NCBI GenBank assembly: GCA_963678675.1
Contig: OY783197.1
Coordinates: 11,032,304-11,096,303 of the forward strand
From: Xiphydria camelus
Lineage: Eukaryota > Arthropoda > Insecta > Hymenoptera > Xiphydriidae
Length of the DNA: 64,000 nucleotides
Reading direction: 5' to 3'
The notes below the pieces were generated by a model, which had not been told where the DNA came from, searched no databases, and saw only the letters and a list, made by a program, of their open reading frames with translations. A program made the translations under genes and the position numbers. Shown in pieces: positions 23,218 to 33,759 of the stretch; the first letter of the stretch is position 1, and each line of letters starts with the position of its first letter.

Positions 23218-23256
23218 TTGATTTTTTGAAACTTTTCCATTGGTCATTGCACTGTG
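23218..23256 (-). promoter_or_regulatory. RSS-like transposon end (right)
   Basis: Read on the minus strand: CACAGTG, 22 bp, then AAAAAATCA. The two ends agree in the heptamer, one more C and the A tract; the spacers differ. Confidence 0.6.
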
Positions 23257-23261
23257 CGTCG
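23257..23261. repeat. Target site duplication CGTCG, right copy
   Basis: Pairs with 19758-19762. Confidence 0.85.
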
Positions 23262-23650
23262 GAGCGCCGGGGTCAACCCAATGATATCAGCATTTCGAAT
23301 TATCAAAATAAATCAACTTTTCTTCGCCGGTAACAATTTTCCATAAAAAAGACTTTCTTTGTTGCTTGTTGTAAAGATTCAAATATATGTCAAAAGACGG
23401 CTATTTTTATTTACTTGAGTGAAAGTGTATGGCACCCACTTTGTCCTTTTCGAATCTTTCCCATTACTTCAAAGTGATAGAAAATAGTTTGTTAAGTTAC
23501 TCCTAATTGTTCTAAAAGTTGCTTTTCCGTCTGGCAAGAGTTTTCATCCAACACGGTACGTTCACGGTCATTAACATCAAAATCACCGTCTTTTTTTCCA
23601 TTCCAGTATTCAAGCTTTACAGTTTCTTCTGCTAATACGAAGTTAAATAA
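23262..23650 (-). pseudogene. Mariner transposase, 5' portion of a split copy
   Basis: Minus-strand fragments DGDFDVNDRERT, LDENSCQTEKQLLEQLGVT and IFYHFEVMGKI match the plus-strand mariner at 35340-35700. Stops are present. The first ~60 codons are not found upstream. It is continuous with 19757 downwards once the Transib-like insert is removed. Confidence 0.8.
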
Positions 23651-24050
23651 TAATTGTAATTGTGGTTGTCAGTGAAAGTATACAAAAGGATTTTGTTGTG
23701 ATCGTAATTTTTACAATTTTGTTCGATTAAGAGTCGCACAGTGCTTTATCCAGTGGACAAAAATCAGATTTTTACTTACGCGATATAGAAAAACTAATTC
23801 GTTGAAATCAAAAAGTAATGCCCCTTATACCCACACCTATCCATTTCTGAACAATTGAATCACCGTTGCCATGCAAATAAATAAAGAAAGACGCGTGACA
23901 GCGTAAACATTCTCGTCTCAACAGAATTACGAACTTCTTTTTAGAAAGTATTTTAAATGTGTATGTAATCTACAAGGTAAGGGGATTTGTATTCACTTTA
24001 TATAAATAAGAAAAGGGTTGACATACCGGAAAAAATATTCGTAAAATTTA
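23651..24050. other. No recognisable gene
   Basis: AT-rich sequence between the mariner fragment and the dispersed repeat. Confidence 0.5.
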
Positions 24051-24264
24051 TATTTCTTATGTTTTTACACATATGGTTGCGGAGGCTATTTCTCAAAAAG
24101 TTTCAAAAACCTCCTTTTCAGTTTAGTATTTTATTAAAGCTTGTATATTCCTCTTAATATCTATATATCGTTTTATTTGCTCAGGGCTGCTCAAACACAA
24201 ACTATAGATATTTTCGTTATGAGGGCGTGAAACGCCTCAATGACGAATTCTATTTTTTGTTACT
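24051..24264. repeat. Dispersed ~212 bp repeat, copy 2
   Basis: Same sequence as 6345-6557. It ends at GAATTCTATTTTTTGTTAC, directly where the next protein fragment starts. Confidence 0.85.
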
Positions 24265-24895
24265 TGTGGATGTATCAAAAATTTTAATTCCACCTTTATA
24301 TCTCAAACTTGGCCTAATGACTCAGTTCGTCAAAGCTTTAGATAAGTCGGGCGAATGTTTTAAATATATTGCGCAGAAAATTCATACACTCTCTCTCTCT
24401 CAGTGACGCCAAATTAGAGGCAGGTATTTTTGATGGCCCGAAAATTCGGCAACTATTTAACTATGTCACTTTTACAGATCATATGACGAAAACGGAGCGA
24501 GCTGCATGGATAAGTTTTCGCGATGTATGCCAGAATTTCCTTGGAAATAAGAAAAGTCCAAATTATAAGAAGCTGGTGAGTGCCATGATACAACAATTTC
24601 AAGTTCTAGGTTGCAATATGACTATTAAAATGCATTTCTTAGATTCACATATCGATTTTTTTCCAAAAAAAACTAGGTGACTTCAGTGAAGAACATGGAG
24701 AAAGGTGCCATCAAGACATGAAGGACATGGAAAAATGATATCAAGGGACGTGGGGTGTCAATATGATGGCAGACTATATTGCTGGAGTTTGAAACGAAAT
24801 GTTGTGAAGGATAAGAAAAGTAATAAGCGACGTTCACTCCGTCGATCGTTTGAAGACAAACAAGTTAGGTATCACAAGCGAAGTAAGGACTAATG
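24265..24895 (+). pseudogene. Copy 2 (C-terminal fragment) of the arthropod repetitive protein family
   Basis: Encodes PPLYLKLGLMTQFVKAL, then DGPKIRQLFNYVTF and MHFLDSHIDFFP, aligning with 1600-1980 of copy 1; after a frameshift near 24672 it gives GDFSEEHGER and NMMADY. A CT run (24388-24401) lies where copy 1 reads YSEAKIREG, with the frame changed. The 5' two thirds are absent. In copy 1 the 5' part and the N-terminal Cys-rich region are still visible. Confidence 0.75.
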
Positions 24896-25330
24896 AAATT
24901 TTCTTTTATTCTTTTTCCTTTTCGTATTTATTCAATTTTTATTATCTTTATTCGTTGTTATCGGTCTTATTATTAGTGAGAGGCAAGGGGAACTCACGTT
25001 AAAAAAGTACCCCAAGGGAATAGAAACGTACAACGTCCACGTCATTGTTCCCGGGTTAGACTGATAGTAGGGGGGGGGGGGGGGGTAGCATAAAATATCA
25101 TTACTTCACATGATTACGGTGCCAATGAATTACTAGGTTATGCGGTCACGAGGTTGGAAAGTCATGGTGTTATGAAATTTATCATTTGAGTGGTTAAAAT
25201 ACCCATATGGCTCGTACATACGAAGTTTCGAGGTTTAATAATATACAAGTCTCCTTCTTACAGCGTTATGGGGTAAAGGGTTTATGAGGTTTATGGGTTA
25301 TGGAGCTTAAGAATTTAATGGCTTTGGGGT
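24896..25330. other. No gene; contains a G run
   Basis: Run of G at about 25071-25086. The rest is AT-rich and unassigned. Confidence 0.5.
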
Positions 25331-25850
25331 TTTTTATGTTGAATAATTATTGCTGGATTTGACCTTGAAATGAACTTGACCCTGACATACTGGAGGCAAA
25401 CGAACCTCGGATTCTAACTCAGTGACCTCGAAAACATATTGACGTAGTAATTTATTCCCGTGAAGACACATTTTCTTATTTTTGCAATTGTCATATGAAC
25501 CTTCCATACAATAACATGAAGTGACCTTGAAATGACCTTGTGTGTTATGTTATCAAAAAAATTGAATACATATCTATACGTAAAATTTCCCGTTCTTTCA
25601 GAATCTGCAGTCAAAAATTCATTTTTGGCAGAATAAATACATTTGACCTTGAAATGACCTTGAATTTGACCTTATCGGATCAAGCGGACATCGGATTTGG
25701 ATTCAGCGACCTCAAAAATATATAGGAATAATAATTTGAATTGATTTGACTATTTTTGCAGGATTTGACCTTGAAATGACCTTGAACGTGACGTGATGGA
25801 GACAAACAGACACCGGATTCGGATTCAGCGACCCCAAAAACATAATGATA
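25331..25850 (+). repeat. Tandem ~130 bp repeat with TGACCTTGAAATGACCTTG
   Basis: At least four degenerate units, each with TTGACCTTGAAATGACCTTG followed by GGATT.GGATTCAGCGACC and CAAAAA. It begins at the 3' side of the LINE RT fragment. Confidence 0.8.
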
Positions 25851-26890
25851 TACTGGTCTGGTCAGAGGAAGCATTTTTTCGATTTTTTTTGTGGAGCTGT
25901 GTAATTAATGTCTCGGGGTCGGAACCCCACCAAGTACTCCTTAAAAATTGTATGATGTAAAGAGATTTTAATGCAAGAATTTGGTCTTTAAATGTGACTT
26001 TTTGGTCACAGATAACCCCCAGGAAACCAGCTGTCGGTGAGTACTGTATTTTTACGTTATCAACCAAAATTGCTGTGCCTGTAGGCGGTGACCTTCTTTT
26101 GTGTGGAGAAGTTCAATTTTGGATGGTGAGAGAGAGAGAGTTCCAATTTCAGTTCTTTTAGGTTTTCTTTTTAGTTGATTTTTTATGATGGTTTCAAACA
26201 ATTTTGATACACATGAAGGGAGGGATATGGGTCGGACACCTGATCCGTTGTTTTTGGGAATGAAATATACATAATGTTCGTTCCAGGGTGGAGGGAAGAG
26301 TGAGGAAGTGTACATTTCGTTGAAGATATCCAGAAGAATTAATTTCCACGTTACTGATAATTTTTGAAGAAGTGTTTAATCAATACCATCGGGGCCTGGA
26401 GAAAATTTGGGATTGCGGGAGTCCAAGGCTAGATTAAATTCGCTGAAAGTAAATTAGGCTTCAAGAAATTCGTTTTGTGAGCAGGTAGGTGTTGGAGCTG
26501 GCTGAGGATGATAACCGGGTGGACTGATAGAGTCCAGGAAATCCTGTATTTTTTTCTACTTGAAGATTGTCCGTTACGATTGGATCGTTGTAAACCCACG
26601 AGTTTTTGAATATTTTACACTGATTCCATACACAGTTGAGATTTTTCCTTGCATCAATGATACCAGCAAAATCCTTAAAAGAGAATATCTTCGTTTACCT
26701 AAATGTCCTTCGAGCTGCCGAGCAGACTCTTTTGTATTGAAAATAATTAGACTCTAACCTGGTTACCTCCACCTCTTGAATGCAGCTCTACGAAACCTTG
26801 CTACACTCTTCATCCCACCAGTACACAGGATTTCTGAGAATGGAGAGAGGAACAGTTTTCTTCGCTGGAGTGTATTCTTTAACCCTTTCT
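25830..26890 (-). pseudogene. Non-LTR retrotransposon (LINE) ORF2, reverse transcriptase fragments
   Basis: Minus-strand blocks are NPVYWWDEECSK (about 26800), PPPWNEHYVYFIPKNNGSGV then RPISLPSCVSKLFE (26190-26300), and FLGVICDQKVTFKDQI with WWGSDPETL (25900-26030). These are typical of APE-type LINE reverse transcriptases of the I/Jockey kind: the linker, the first RT motifs and the segment after the thumb. The central RT with its catalytic FADD-type motif is deleted and stops abound. It continues the endonuclease part at 28380-28905. Confidence 0.75.
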
Positions 26891-27141
26891 GTAAGTAAAT
26901 TGATATAAAACTCGTATTCTCTTCAAGGGGAGAAAGAGAGTTGAATTCGGGTTCAAGACATTTTCCATAAGGTTCGTAGAGGGATATTATTAGAGGAACT
27001 CTTAGTCCGTTCTCAAAGACGTGAGTTTGAATGACTTTACCTTTAGAGCTCGGGGAAATTTCAGTTAAAATCGACATTTTTTTAAACGTAAAATTTATAA
27101 ATAAAATCAATAAATATCCTATTTGGAGGCCCCGACCTAAC
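26891..27141 (-). pseudogene. LINE ORF2 endonuclease-RT linker, degraded
   Basis: Open minus-strand frame continuing towards WWDEE. Weakly conserved; assigned by position. Confidence 0.45.
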
Positions 27142-27840
27142 TGCTGGTCGATATATCGACCACCCCGGACGCAGTGCAAAATCGACTTTGGATCCAATGG
27201 AAAACATTTGGCAGGAAAGATTATCGCTCAAAACTTGTTACTCGGGGGTTTTTTGGTCGCTCATTACGATGCTGATACCAAATCGGTCTATTCTCAAATC
27301 CAAGATGGCGGATGATGAATTCGAGACATTTTTTGAATTTGAAGATTATGGCCCAAAACTTGTTACTCGAGGGTTTTTTGGGTCGCTCATTACGATGCTG
27401 ATGTCCAAATCGGTCTATTCTCAAATCCAAAATGGCTGTTGATGAATGCCAGAAATTGTTAGAATTTGAAAATTATAGCCCGAAACTTATTACTCGGGGG
27501 TTTTGGGGGTCGCTCATTACGATGCTGATGTCCAAATCGGTCTATCATCAAATCCAAGACGGCGGACCCAATATGGCGGATGATGAATTACACAAGTTTA
27601 TCAAAATTTGAAGATTATTGTCCAAAAGATGTTACTCGGGGATTTTTGGGGTCACTCATTACGATGCTGATGTCCAAATCGGTCTATTCTCAAATTCAAG
27701 ATTCCCAAATCCAAAGTGACTGTTTTGTTATTTTTATTATTTTGGCCTCAAAGTTGATACGCTCACGTTTTTTGATGTGCAGAGTACGAAAAAAAAGTTA
27801 TCCGCAAATCTCTCTTTCAAGACCGATTTGGACATCAGCA
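27142..27840 (+). repeat. Satellite array, forward part, ~140 bp units
   Basis: Four units each contain GGTCGCTCATTACGATGCTG (or one change), AAATCGGTCTATTCTCAAAT and AAGATGGCGGATGATGAATT. The left edge is GGTCGATATATCGACC (27147-27162). Confidence 0.85.
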
Positions 27841-28378
27841 TCGTAATGAACGACCCAAAAAAAACCCCGAGTAACAAGTTTCGAGCCATAATCTTCAAAT
27901 TCTAAAAAGTTTTGGAATTCATCATCCGCCATATTGCATTCGCCATCTTGGATTTGAGACTAGACCGATTTGGACATTAGCATCGTAATGAGCGACCCCG
28001 AAAACCCCCGAGTAACAAGTTTCGAGCCATAATCTTCAAATTCAAAAAATTTCTGGAATTCATCATCCGTCATATTGTATTCGCCATCTTGGATTTGAGT
28101 ATAGATCGATTTCGATATCAGAATCGTAATGAGCGACCCCGAAAACCCCCGAGTAACAAGTTTCGGGCCATAATCTTCAAATTCTAAAAATTTGTAGAAT
28201 TCATCATTCGCCATATTGCATTCGTCATCTTGGATTTGAGAATAGACCGATTTCGATATCAGCATCGTAATGAGCGACCCCGAAAATCCCCGAGTAACAA
28301 GTTTCGGACCATAATCTTAAAATTTTGATAAATATCTGGAATTCATCATCCGCTGGTCGATATATCGACCACCCCGGG
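27841..28378 (-). repeat. Satellite array, inverted part
   Basis: Units appear in reverse complement (CATCGTAATGAGCGACCCCG, CGCCATATTGCATTCGCCAT), three to four copies. The right edge again has GGTCGATATATCGACC (28353-28368). The array splits the LINE. Confidence 0.85.
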
Positions 28379-28379
28379 C

Positions 28380-28905
28380 TCTAAAGGTTAACGTAAATAC
28401 ATTTTTCGATTGACGCGTGTGGATATGTATCGAGAAGTGGTCTGAACCCCAAGTCTCATCATGTACGTTAATTTTTACTTTGTCACTCAAAGAAGGCGAA
28501 GTCAAAACCAGATCAATGTTGGATTGGGATTTTTGATTTTGGCGTGTGATTGTATCTGTATTTTGTAATATTATGTTCTCAGAAATGATAAAGTTAATTA
28601 ATCGTTCCCCATTTGTATAACAATTCGAGCAGTTCCAAGCCGAATTGAGAGCGTTGAAGTCGCCTACTATGATGAGAGATTGAGGAGAGGAATTGCAAAG
28701 AGGAATGATACTATCCCACTGCATTTGAGATAAGTTAGAACCCGGAGGTCTGTAGACAATGGAAATATTGAAAGTTGGATTGGTGTTAGTTATTTTGAAT
28801 TGAGCTACTTCAGCGATTCGACTTGGAACCGAGTCGTTTTCAATTTTAGTGTAAGCATGGGGAGGACTTTCATAATCGAGTGGTATTTTGCAATTGGGCG
28901 CTTGC
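28380..28905 (-). pseudogene. LINE ORF2, AP endonuclease domain
   Basis: Minus-strand frame with FNISIVYRPPGSNLS, then LIIVGDFNALNSAWNC and SNIDLVLTSPSLS, ending WGSDHFSIHI. The motifs YRPPG, GDFNA, IDL and SDH are the endonuclease/exonuclease/phosphatase signature that nicks target DNA for LINE integration. This part is uninterrupted, but both neighbours are cut off by insertions: satellite on the 3' side and a DNA transposon fragment on the 5' side. Confidence 0.9.
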
Positions 28906-29548
28906 ACAGCTGCAAAGGGATCCGCAATTCTTCGATCGCGTATTGCTCTCCGATGAGTCCAGTTTTACAAACCATGGTGCCGTCAATCGCCATAACATGC
29001 ATTATTGGAGTGTCGAAAACCCGCACTGGATACGTGAAGTCGAGCATCAGCGTCCCTGGTCTCTAAACGTTTGGTGCGGAATCATAGGCGACAAACTAAT
29101 CGGCCCCATATTTATTGGAGGAACATTAAATGGAGCAAGATACCGCCGGTTATTGGAAGAGGAGCTGCCTGTTATGCTGGAAGAAGTACCCTTCGCGGTG
29201 CGGCAGAACATGTGGTTTCAACACGACGGATGTCCGGCCCATTATTCAGCAATAGCCCGTGAAGAATTAGATCGTGTTTATCCTAATAGGTGGATTGGTA
29301 GACGGGGTCCGGTAAGTTGGCCTGCCAGATCACCAGACCTAACGTCGCCTGATTTTTTTTATGGGGATACCTAAAATCCAGAGTGTACGAACAAGTCCCA
29401 ACTGATTGCGACGATATGATGGAACGCATAAGAAATGCTTGTGCAGCTATAACACCAAACATGCTTTTGAGCTGTGTAGCCGAGTTCCATCGACGACTTA
29501 ATAAATGCATTGAAGTGGAAGGGCATCACTTTGAACACTTGCTGTAAA
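28882..29548 (+). pseudogene. Tc1/mariner-superfamily (IS630-type) transposase, catalytic domain only
   Basis: Plus-strand blocks FCNWALAQL, RVLLSDESSF (first Asp), NVWCGIIGDKLIGP, MWFQHDGCPAHYS (second Asp), SPDLTSPDFF (third Asp) and MMERIRNACAAI. Counting from the HDG Asp to the SPDFF Asp gives 41 intervening residues, longer than the 34 of mariner. A one-base indel in the T run at about 29351-29358 breaks the frame; the C-terminus continues to 29548. The N-terminal HTH is missing. It is inserted in the LINE endonuclease gene. Confidence 0.85.
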
Positions 29549-30068
29549 ACTAATGGATTTGTAATCTTTATTTAAGTATTCAGCTACCAAATAAAATCAT
29601 TTTGATTAATAATCCATTACTCTTTTGACTTTTGGTAAGGACATCGCTTTGACTAGTAGCCAAATCAGACCGTGTTCAAAATTGTGAGTATGCAACGAGA
29701 TCCTGCCAACCGGTTGAATAATTTTGAATAATTAATTACAGCGTCATCTGTTGATATTTTTAAAAAAGTATCAAATAAAAGTTACTCATTTTTTCACGTA
29801 CTATCGAAATCTGTGAAAAAAAATCGGGTCATCCCATTTAACTTTCCAAAGTTACCCCCCCTTTCACCCTTAAGGAGGGGCAGGGGGTGGCTAGCGCTAG
29901 CACCAAATGATGTCCCCTTCGGCAACATTCACTTTTTATTCAGGATATTTTGTCGTGCAATACGTATTTTTCGACATATTGAGTTGTCTCAAGTTAAAAA
30001 ATCACCCTGTATATAATATGGTCCGGCATAATATATAATATATAATATATATAATATATAATATGGTC
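29549..30068. mobile_element. 3' flank of the inserted transposon and TA-rich tract
   Basis: Contains the A-rich 3' region, a GGGG-rich palindrome (29858-29890) and a TATAATATA tract (30010-30066) bounded by ATATGGTCCGG at both edges. Confidence 0.6.
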
Positions 30069-30345
30069 CGGGACCATAATCTCTGTCTTGCCTATAAATT
30101 TTGAACCCTGTAAGTCATATATCACGCGTGAATGTTTCGTTTAAATGAGTTTCAACACAAATAATTATGCTTATGTCTTTTGCCACTTGTTGAAGTTCTG
30201 GAAGACGGCGAGTAAAACTTTGGCAATTCCAATAGAAGATTTTTAGGTCACCGTGTTGTTGTAAAATATTTTCCTGTGTAGAGATGAAGGCGATGTGTTT
30301 TGGAGAGGGTGAATGACTGTGTTTATTGACCCTTGGTTTCAATGT
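30069..30345 (-). pseudogene. LINE ORF2, start of the endonuclease
   Basis: Minus-strand LKIFYWNCQSFTRRLPEL and IIICVETHLNE are the first two endonuclease motifs (N of WN, E of ETHL). It runs to GFKIYRQDYGPG at the insertion boundary near 30070 and continues at 28905. Confidence 0.85.
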
Positions 30346-31545
30346 CAGATTCCTCAGAATCTGAAGGGTCCTTCGACTCAGGATGTGACTTGCGAGTCGG
30401 AAACGGAGGATTTGAAAAAATTGTTTTATCTCGGGGTGCCTTGCGAGACCTTAGTTGTTTTCAACACATGGAAGAACCCCGTATGGTTCTCAGTGATGTT
30501 CTTGATGGGAGGTATATATGGATAGTTCATTTGTGATCTTTCAAGAAACGAAACCAGGACGTCGAGAGAAACTGGGTATTTGTCAGAGTTACTTGCGAAG
30601 TGACTTGAAGTGACAGTTACCAAAAGGACCTTATTTTGATCCCTTTGTAGTTGGATGGAATCCGAGATGTCGTGCTCTTCTTCCTCTTCTTCTTGGGTTG
30701 TTTTTTAACAATGAAAAGTCGGTCTTCTGCTTCTGGGGAAGTAAGTACTGATGATTGTGGAGTGTAATTGGAACCTGTAGTTGTGATGGATTTCGGTCGC
30801 TTCAGCTTTTCACGCTCTTGTTCCATTTCCATTGATTCTGGTGAATCGATGTCAGCTGTTTGTGTGTTGGCAGTTGACGATGAATTGACTGTTAGAGAGA
30901 GGGCCTTGAGGTGGATTACCATTATCGGTGGTGTTTATAGTTTAATAGAGAGAGGCCGTCATGTTTATATTTTCAGACGGAAAGTTGTTTTCATTTGGAG
31001 AGGTTTCCATGTTTTTGCAATCCCGGGTGATGTGACCTTCTTTACACATAAAGCAAACGATCTGTGAGGTGGAGAGGTATATCCAATAAGAAGTGTTCTC
31101 ATGCTCAATTTTGATTCTTGTTGGAACTATAGAGTCTTCTGGCTCTTCGGAATGTAGAAATACTTTCGCCAAGTTAAGATGTGTTCAAATCCAGGGTATC
31201 TCATTCCCGACTTGAAGTGGGTTTAATGCCCAGTGATATAATATTTCTGAGAATCACTTCGTCGGGAATGATGGGATTTGTGTTCAAGAGTGTGATTTTC
31301 TGTGTGGGCATGTTATAAGGTCGGATTTCGAGTGTGTGGGTACCGACCTTGAGTGTGGTCGGTGTTTCTGTGATTTTCTGAACTAACGCTTTACTCGAAA
31401 GAAAATAACAAATATGTCTCATCGATCTGTTTTGGTGGGTAATGTCTGCTGGGTTAATAATCTTGGCCAAGGCCAAAGTGTATTCGATGATTGGGATACC
31501 TTCTACTGCTCTTACCACGATGCCGTGTTCATTTGGGAGTACAAC
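30346..31545 (-). pseudogene. LINE ORF1 (gag-like) with zinc knuckle
   Basis: Minus-strand fragments: PIIEYTLALAKIINPADIT, IRPYNMPTQKITLLNTNP (RRM-like region of ORF1 proteins), then CFMCKEGHITRDC (CCHC-type knuckle, near 31040) and a basic, Ser/Thr-rich tail with KKQPKKKRKKS (30700). Frameshifts at about 31170 and 30930. The protein would bind element RNA. It lies directly 5' of ORF2, as usual. Confidence 0.75.
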
Positions 31546-31804
31546 TTAGGAGTTGGTACCGATGCAGCACATCGGAGGTGAAGTTATTTTTCCTTTGGTT
31601 TGCAAATGATCGTCTGTTGGCGGAGTGAGACCCAAGGGCCTCGATGTTGAACACACGTCGGAGAAATCCTCTGTGCCGTATGCACAGAGACTCCTCGGAA
31701 GTCCCGTGAAGTATTATGACTCAATTTATCCCAATGAATACCGAAAACTTTTCACTGCTCAAACGGGTTGATTCGTATTGAGAAATAAAGTAACGAGCGT
31801 TTTG
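31546..31804 (-). other. Probable LINE 5' untranslated region
   Basis: Non-coding stretch upstream of ORF1 up to the mariner fragment. Assigned by position only. Confidence 0.35.
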
Positions 31805-32163
31805 TAAACACGTCTGTTCTTCACTGCGGCTCGATCACGACCCCAAAATCATCGTCTTTAAATTCCTTATACCAATACTCACATGTACTTTTAGATACGA
31901 TATCATCCCCAAGAACAGAACAAATCGATTCACATGCTTTCCTAATACCTTTTCCTTGATGGAATTCATAGCGAATGCAGTGTCTAATAAAGAGCTTATC
32001 GGTCTGCATGTTTCATTCACAGAATTTAAAGGTTATATGTATGACTCCCTTATGTTTCGATACTACATAACAAGTGCCACCATATCATAATATGTGAGCG
32101 GTAACTTTGAATTATTTTTGTGGCACGAAATGGAAGTGTCCTAAATCTTATTTGTACACCTAA
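31805..32163 (-). pseudogene. Mariner 5' end and transposase N-terminus
   Basis: The minus strand starts with TATTAGGTGTACAAATAAG, a 5' UTR, then DKLFIRHCIRYEFHQGKGIR and SKSTCEYWYKEFKDDDFG: the mariner N-terminal HTH pair. It stops abruptly near 31805. Same family as 34167-36294, in the opposite orientation. Confidence 0.85.
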
Positions 32164-32736
32164 TATATTGCCAATAGTAAATTTAGGTACCTACTTATGA
32201 ACTAGTTTCAAGGTTTATTCATCATATTTTGTTTTTTTTAAATAAAAATTCATCAAGTAAGCGGAAGAAACCGTTTAAGTGCTCATTTATTTGTACATTT
32301 ACTCTATAATATTTCATATTTTGATAAAATGTGACCTACCTGCTATGTGATTCTTCGTGAGAAATGAATCTATGAATGCATTCACAGATTAACTAAATGC
32401 ATATGTGCTATTAAAATGTAGCTAGTGACCATAGATGCTTTCCTATGAAACTGCGATACAATTGCAGAATTAATTACTGATCCTACTCAAAATCTGCCGA
32501 CTGCAGAAATTACACGTATGGTCATTAACCAGCTTTTAAATTGGCAAGCTATTCCCTAAACGGAAATGTGAGGAACAAATGGTATAGACTTCGATAAATT
32601 TAATTGTTCGTTCAATTTTTTCGGCGTTTCTCATCCTCAATAGACATTCAGACGAGTCTTAATCGTTTGATTGCGATGTTCTCGTTCAAGAAGTGACTGG
32701 TTGCCTCAAGAGCTAAGCCAGCCAAAAGGATATTTC
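32164..32736. other. No gene; partial direct copy of the next hairpin
   Basis: 32443-32510 resembles 32735-32800 (AAACTGCGATA, AAAATCTGCCGAC). Otherwise unassigned AT-rich sequence. Confidence 0.5.
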
Positions 32737-32935
32737 TTTATCAAACTGCGATATAATTATGTAGTTATTTCTAGATCCTTTACAAAATCTGCCGACCGTA
32801 AGCAAATCCTATATCCTATATATTCAAGATTAATCTTTCACCACCGCATAGGATATGGGATTCGCTTACGGTCAATATATTTTGTACATGATCGAGAAAT
32901 AACTTTATAATCATACCGCAGTTTAATAGAAAAAA
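32737..32935. mobile_element. ~200 bp hairpin element
   Basis: AAACTGCGATATAATTATG pairs with CATACCGCAGTTT region; GACCGTAAGC pairs with GCTTACGGTC near the loop. Confidence 0.65.
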
Positions 32936-32986
32936 ACGTCCCTGTTGACTAGCTTAGTTCTTGAGATAATCATATACAGGGTGTCC

Positions 32987-33724
32987 CATTTGAAAGGGTA
33001 CGGCTGAATAACTCTTGAAAGAGGGCAGTAAACGAAAAAACTTTTAAATGAAAATTATAGGGTTCGAAGGAGGACAACTGACACAATATATGTTTCGAGC
33101 ATAAATGTTTATGCTCTGATGCTGTGATTTATGTTGTGTTTTTTTTAATGGCAACCAAAAAATTGACCCTTACAAAAGTTATTCCTTTTGATGAGACGAA
33201 TTCAGACATACCGTATTTTATGTCAATCTACCCATTTTTTTACGCAACCGGTTGCGATACCGTTCCCGATACAATCGAGCGGCAGCTCGATATCCACCTC
33301 GACATTCTTCTAAAACCAGTAAAATATCCACTACCTACTTCACTTGCTGAATAAACCGTGATACGCGAAATCACTCCTTAAATTGTCAACTCAATAATGG
33401 TTCGATTCGTACTGACTGGAAAACAATCAAACTTAAGGTACATCAGGTAACTCTGGATAGATAAAAATGGATAGATTGACACAAAATACTGTATGTCTGA
33501 ATTCGTCTCATCAAAAGAAATAACTTTTGTAGGGGTAAAATTTTTAGTTACCATTAAAAAAAAACGCAACATAACTCGCAGCATCAGAGCATAAACATTT
33601 ATGCTCGAAACATACTTTGTGTCAGTTGTCCCCCTTCGAACCCTATAATTTTCATTTAAAAGTTTTTCCGATTACTGCCCTCTTTCAAGTTATTCAGCCG
33701 TACTGTTTAAAATGGGACACCCTG
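32987..33724. mobile_element. ~740 bp element with ~265 bp inverted arms
   Basis: Ends CAGGGTGTCCCATTT and AAAATGGGACACCCTG. Arms contain GACGAATTCAGACATAC and AAACATTTATGCTC in inverse. TA precedes the left end. Two mirror-image frames (33124-33354 plus, 33378-33584 minus) are arm sequence, not genes. Confidence 0.8.
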
Positions 33725-33759
33725 TGTATATAGAGTGTCCTAACTTATTTCACTTAATA

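Larger units (their letters stand above)
19763..23256 (-). mobile_element. Transib-like (RAG1-related) DNA transposon with RSS-like ends
   Basis: 3.49 kb element inserted in a mariner with a 5 bp CGTCG duplication; GC-rich 5 bp duplications are typical of Transib. Read inwards, both ends start CACAGTG (19764-19770 and inverse 23250-23256), with one extra C at the left tip. An A6 tract follows 23 bp (left, 19794-19799) or 22 bp (right, 23222-23227) after the heptamer, recalling the heptamer-spacer-nonamer layout of a 23-RSS. The minus strand encodes a broken transposase at 20903-22727 with motifs fitting the RAG1/Transib core. Confidence 0.8.
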
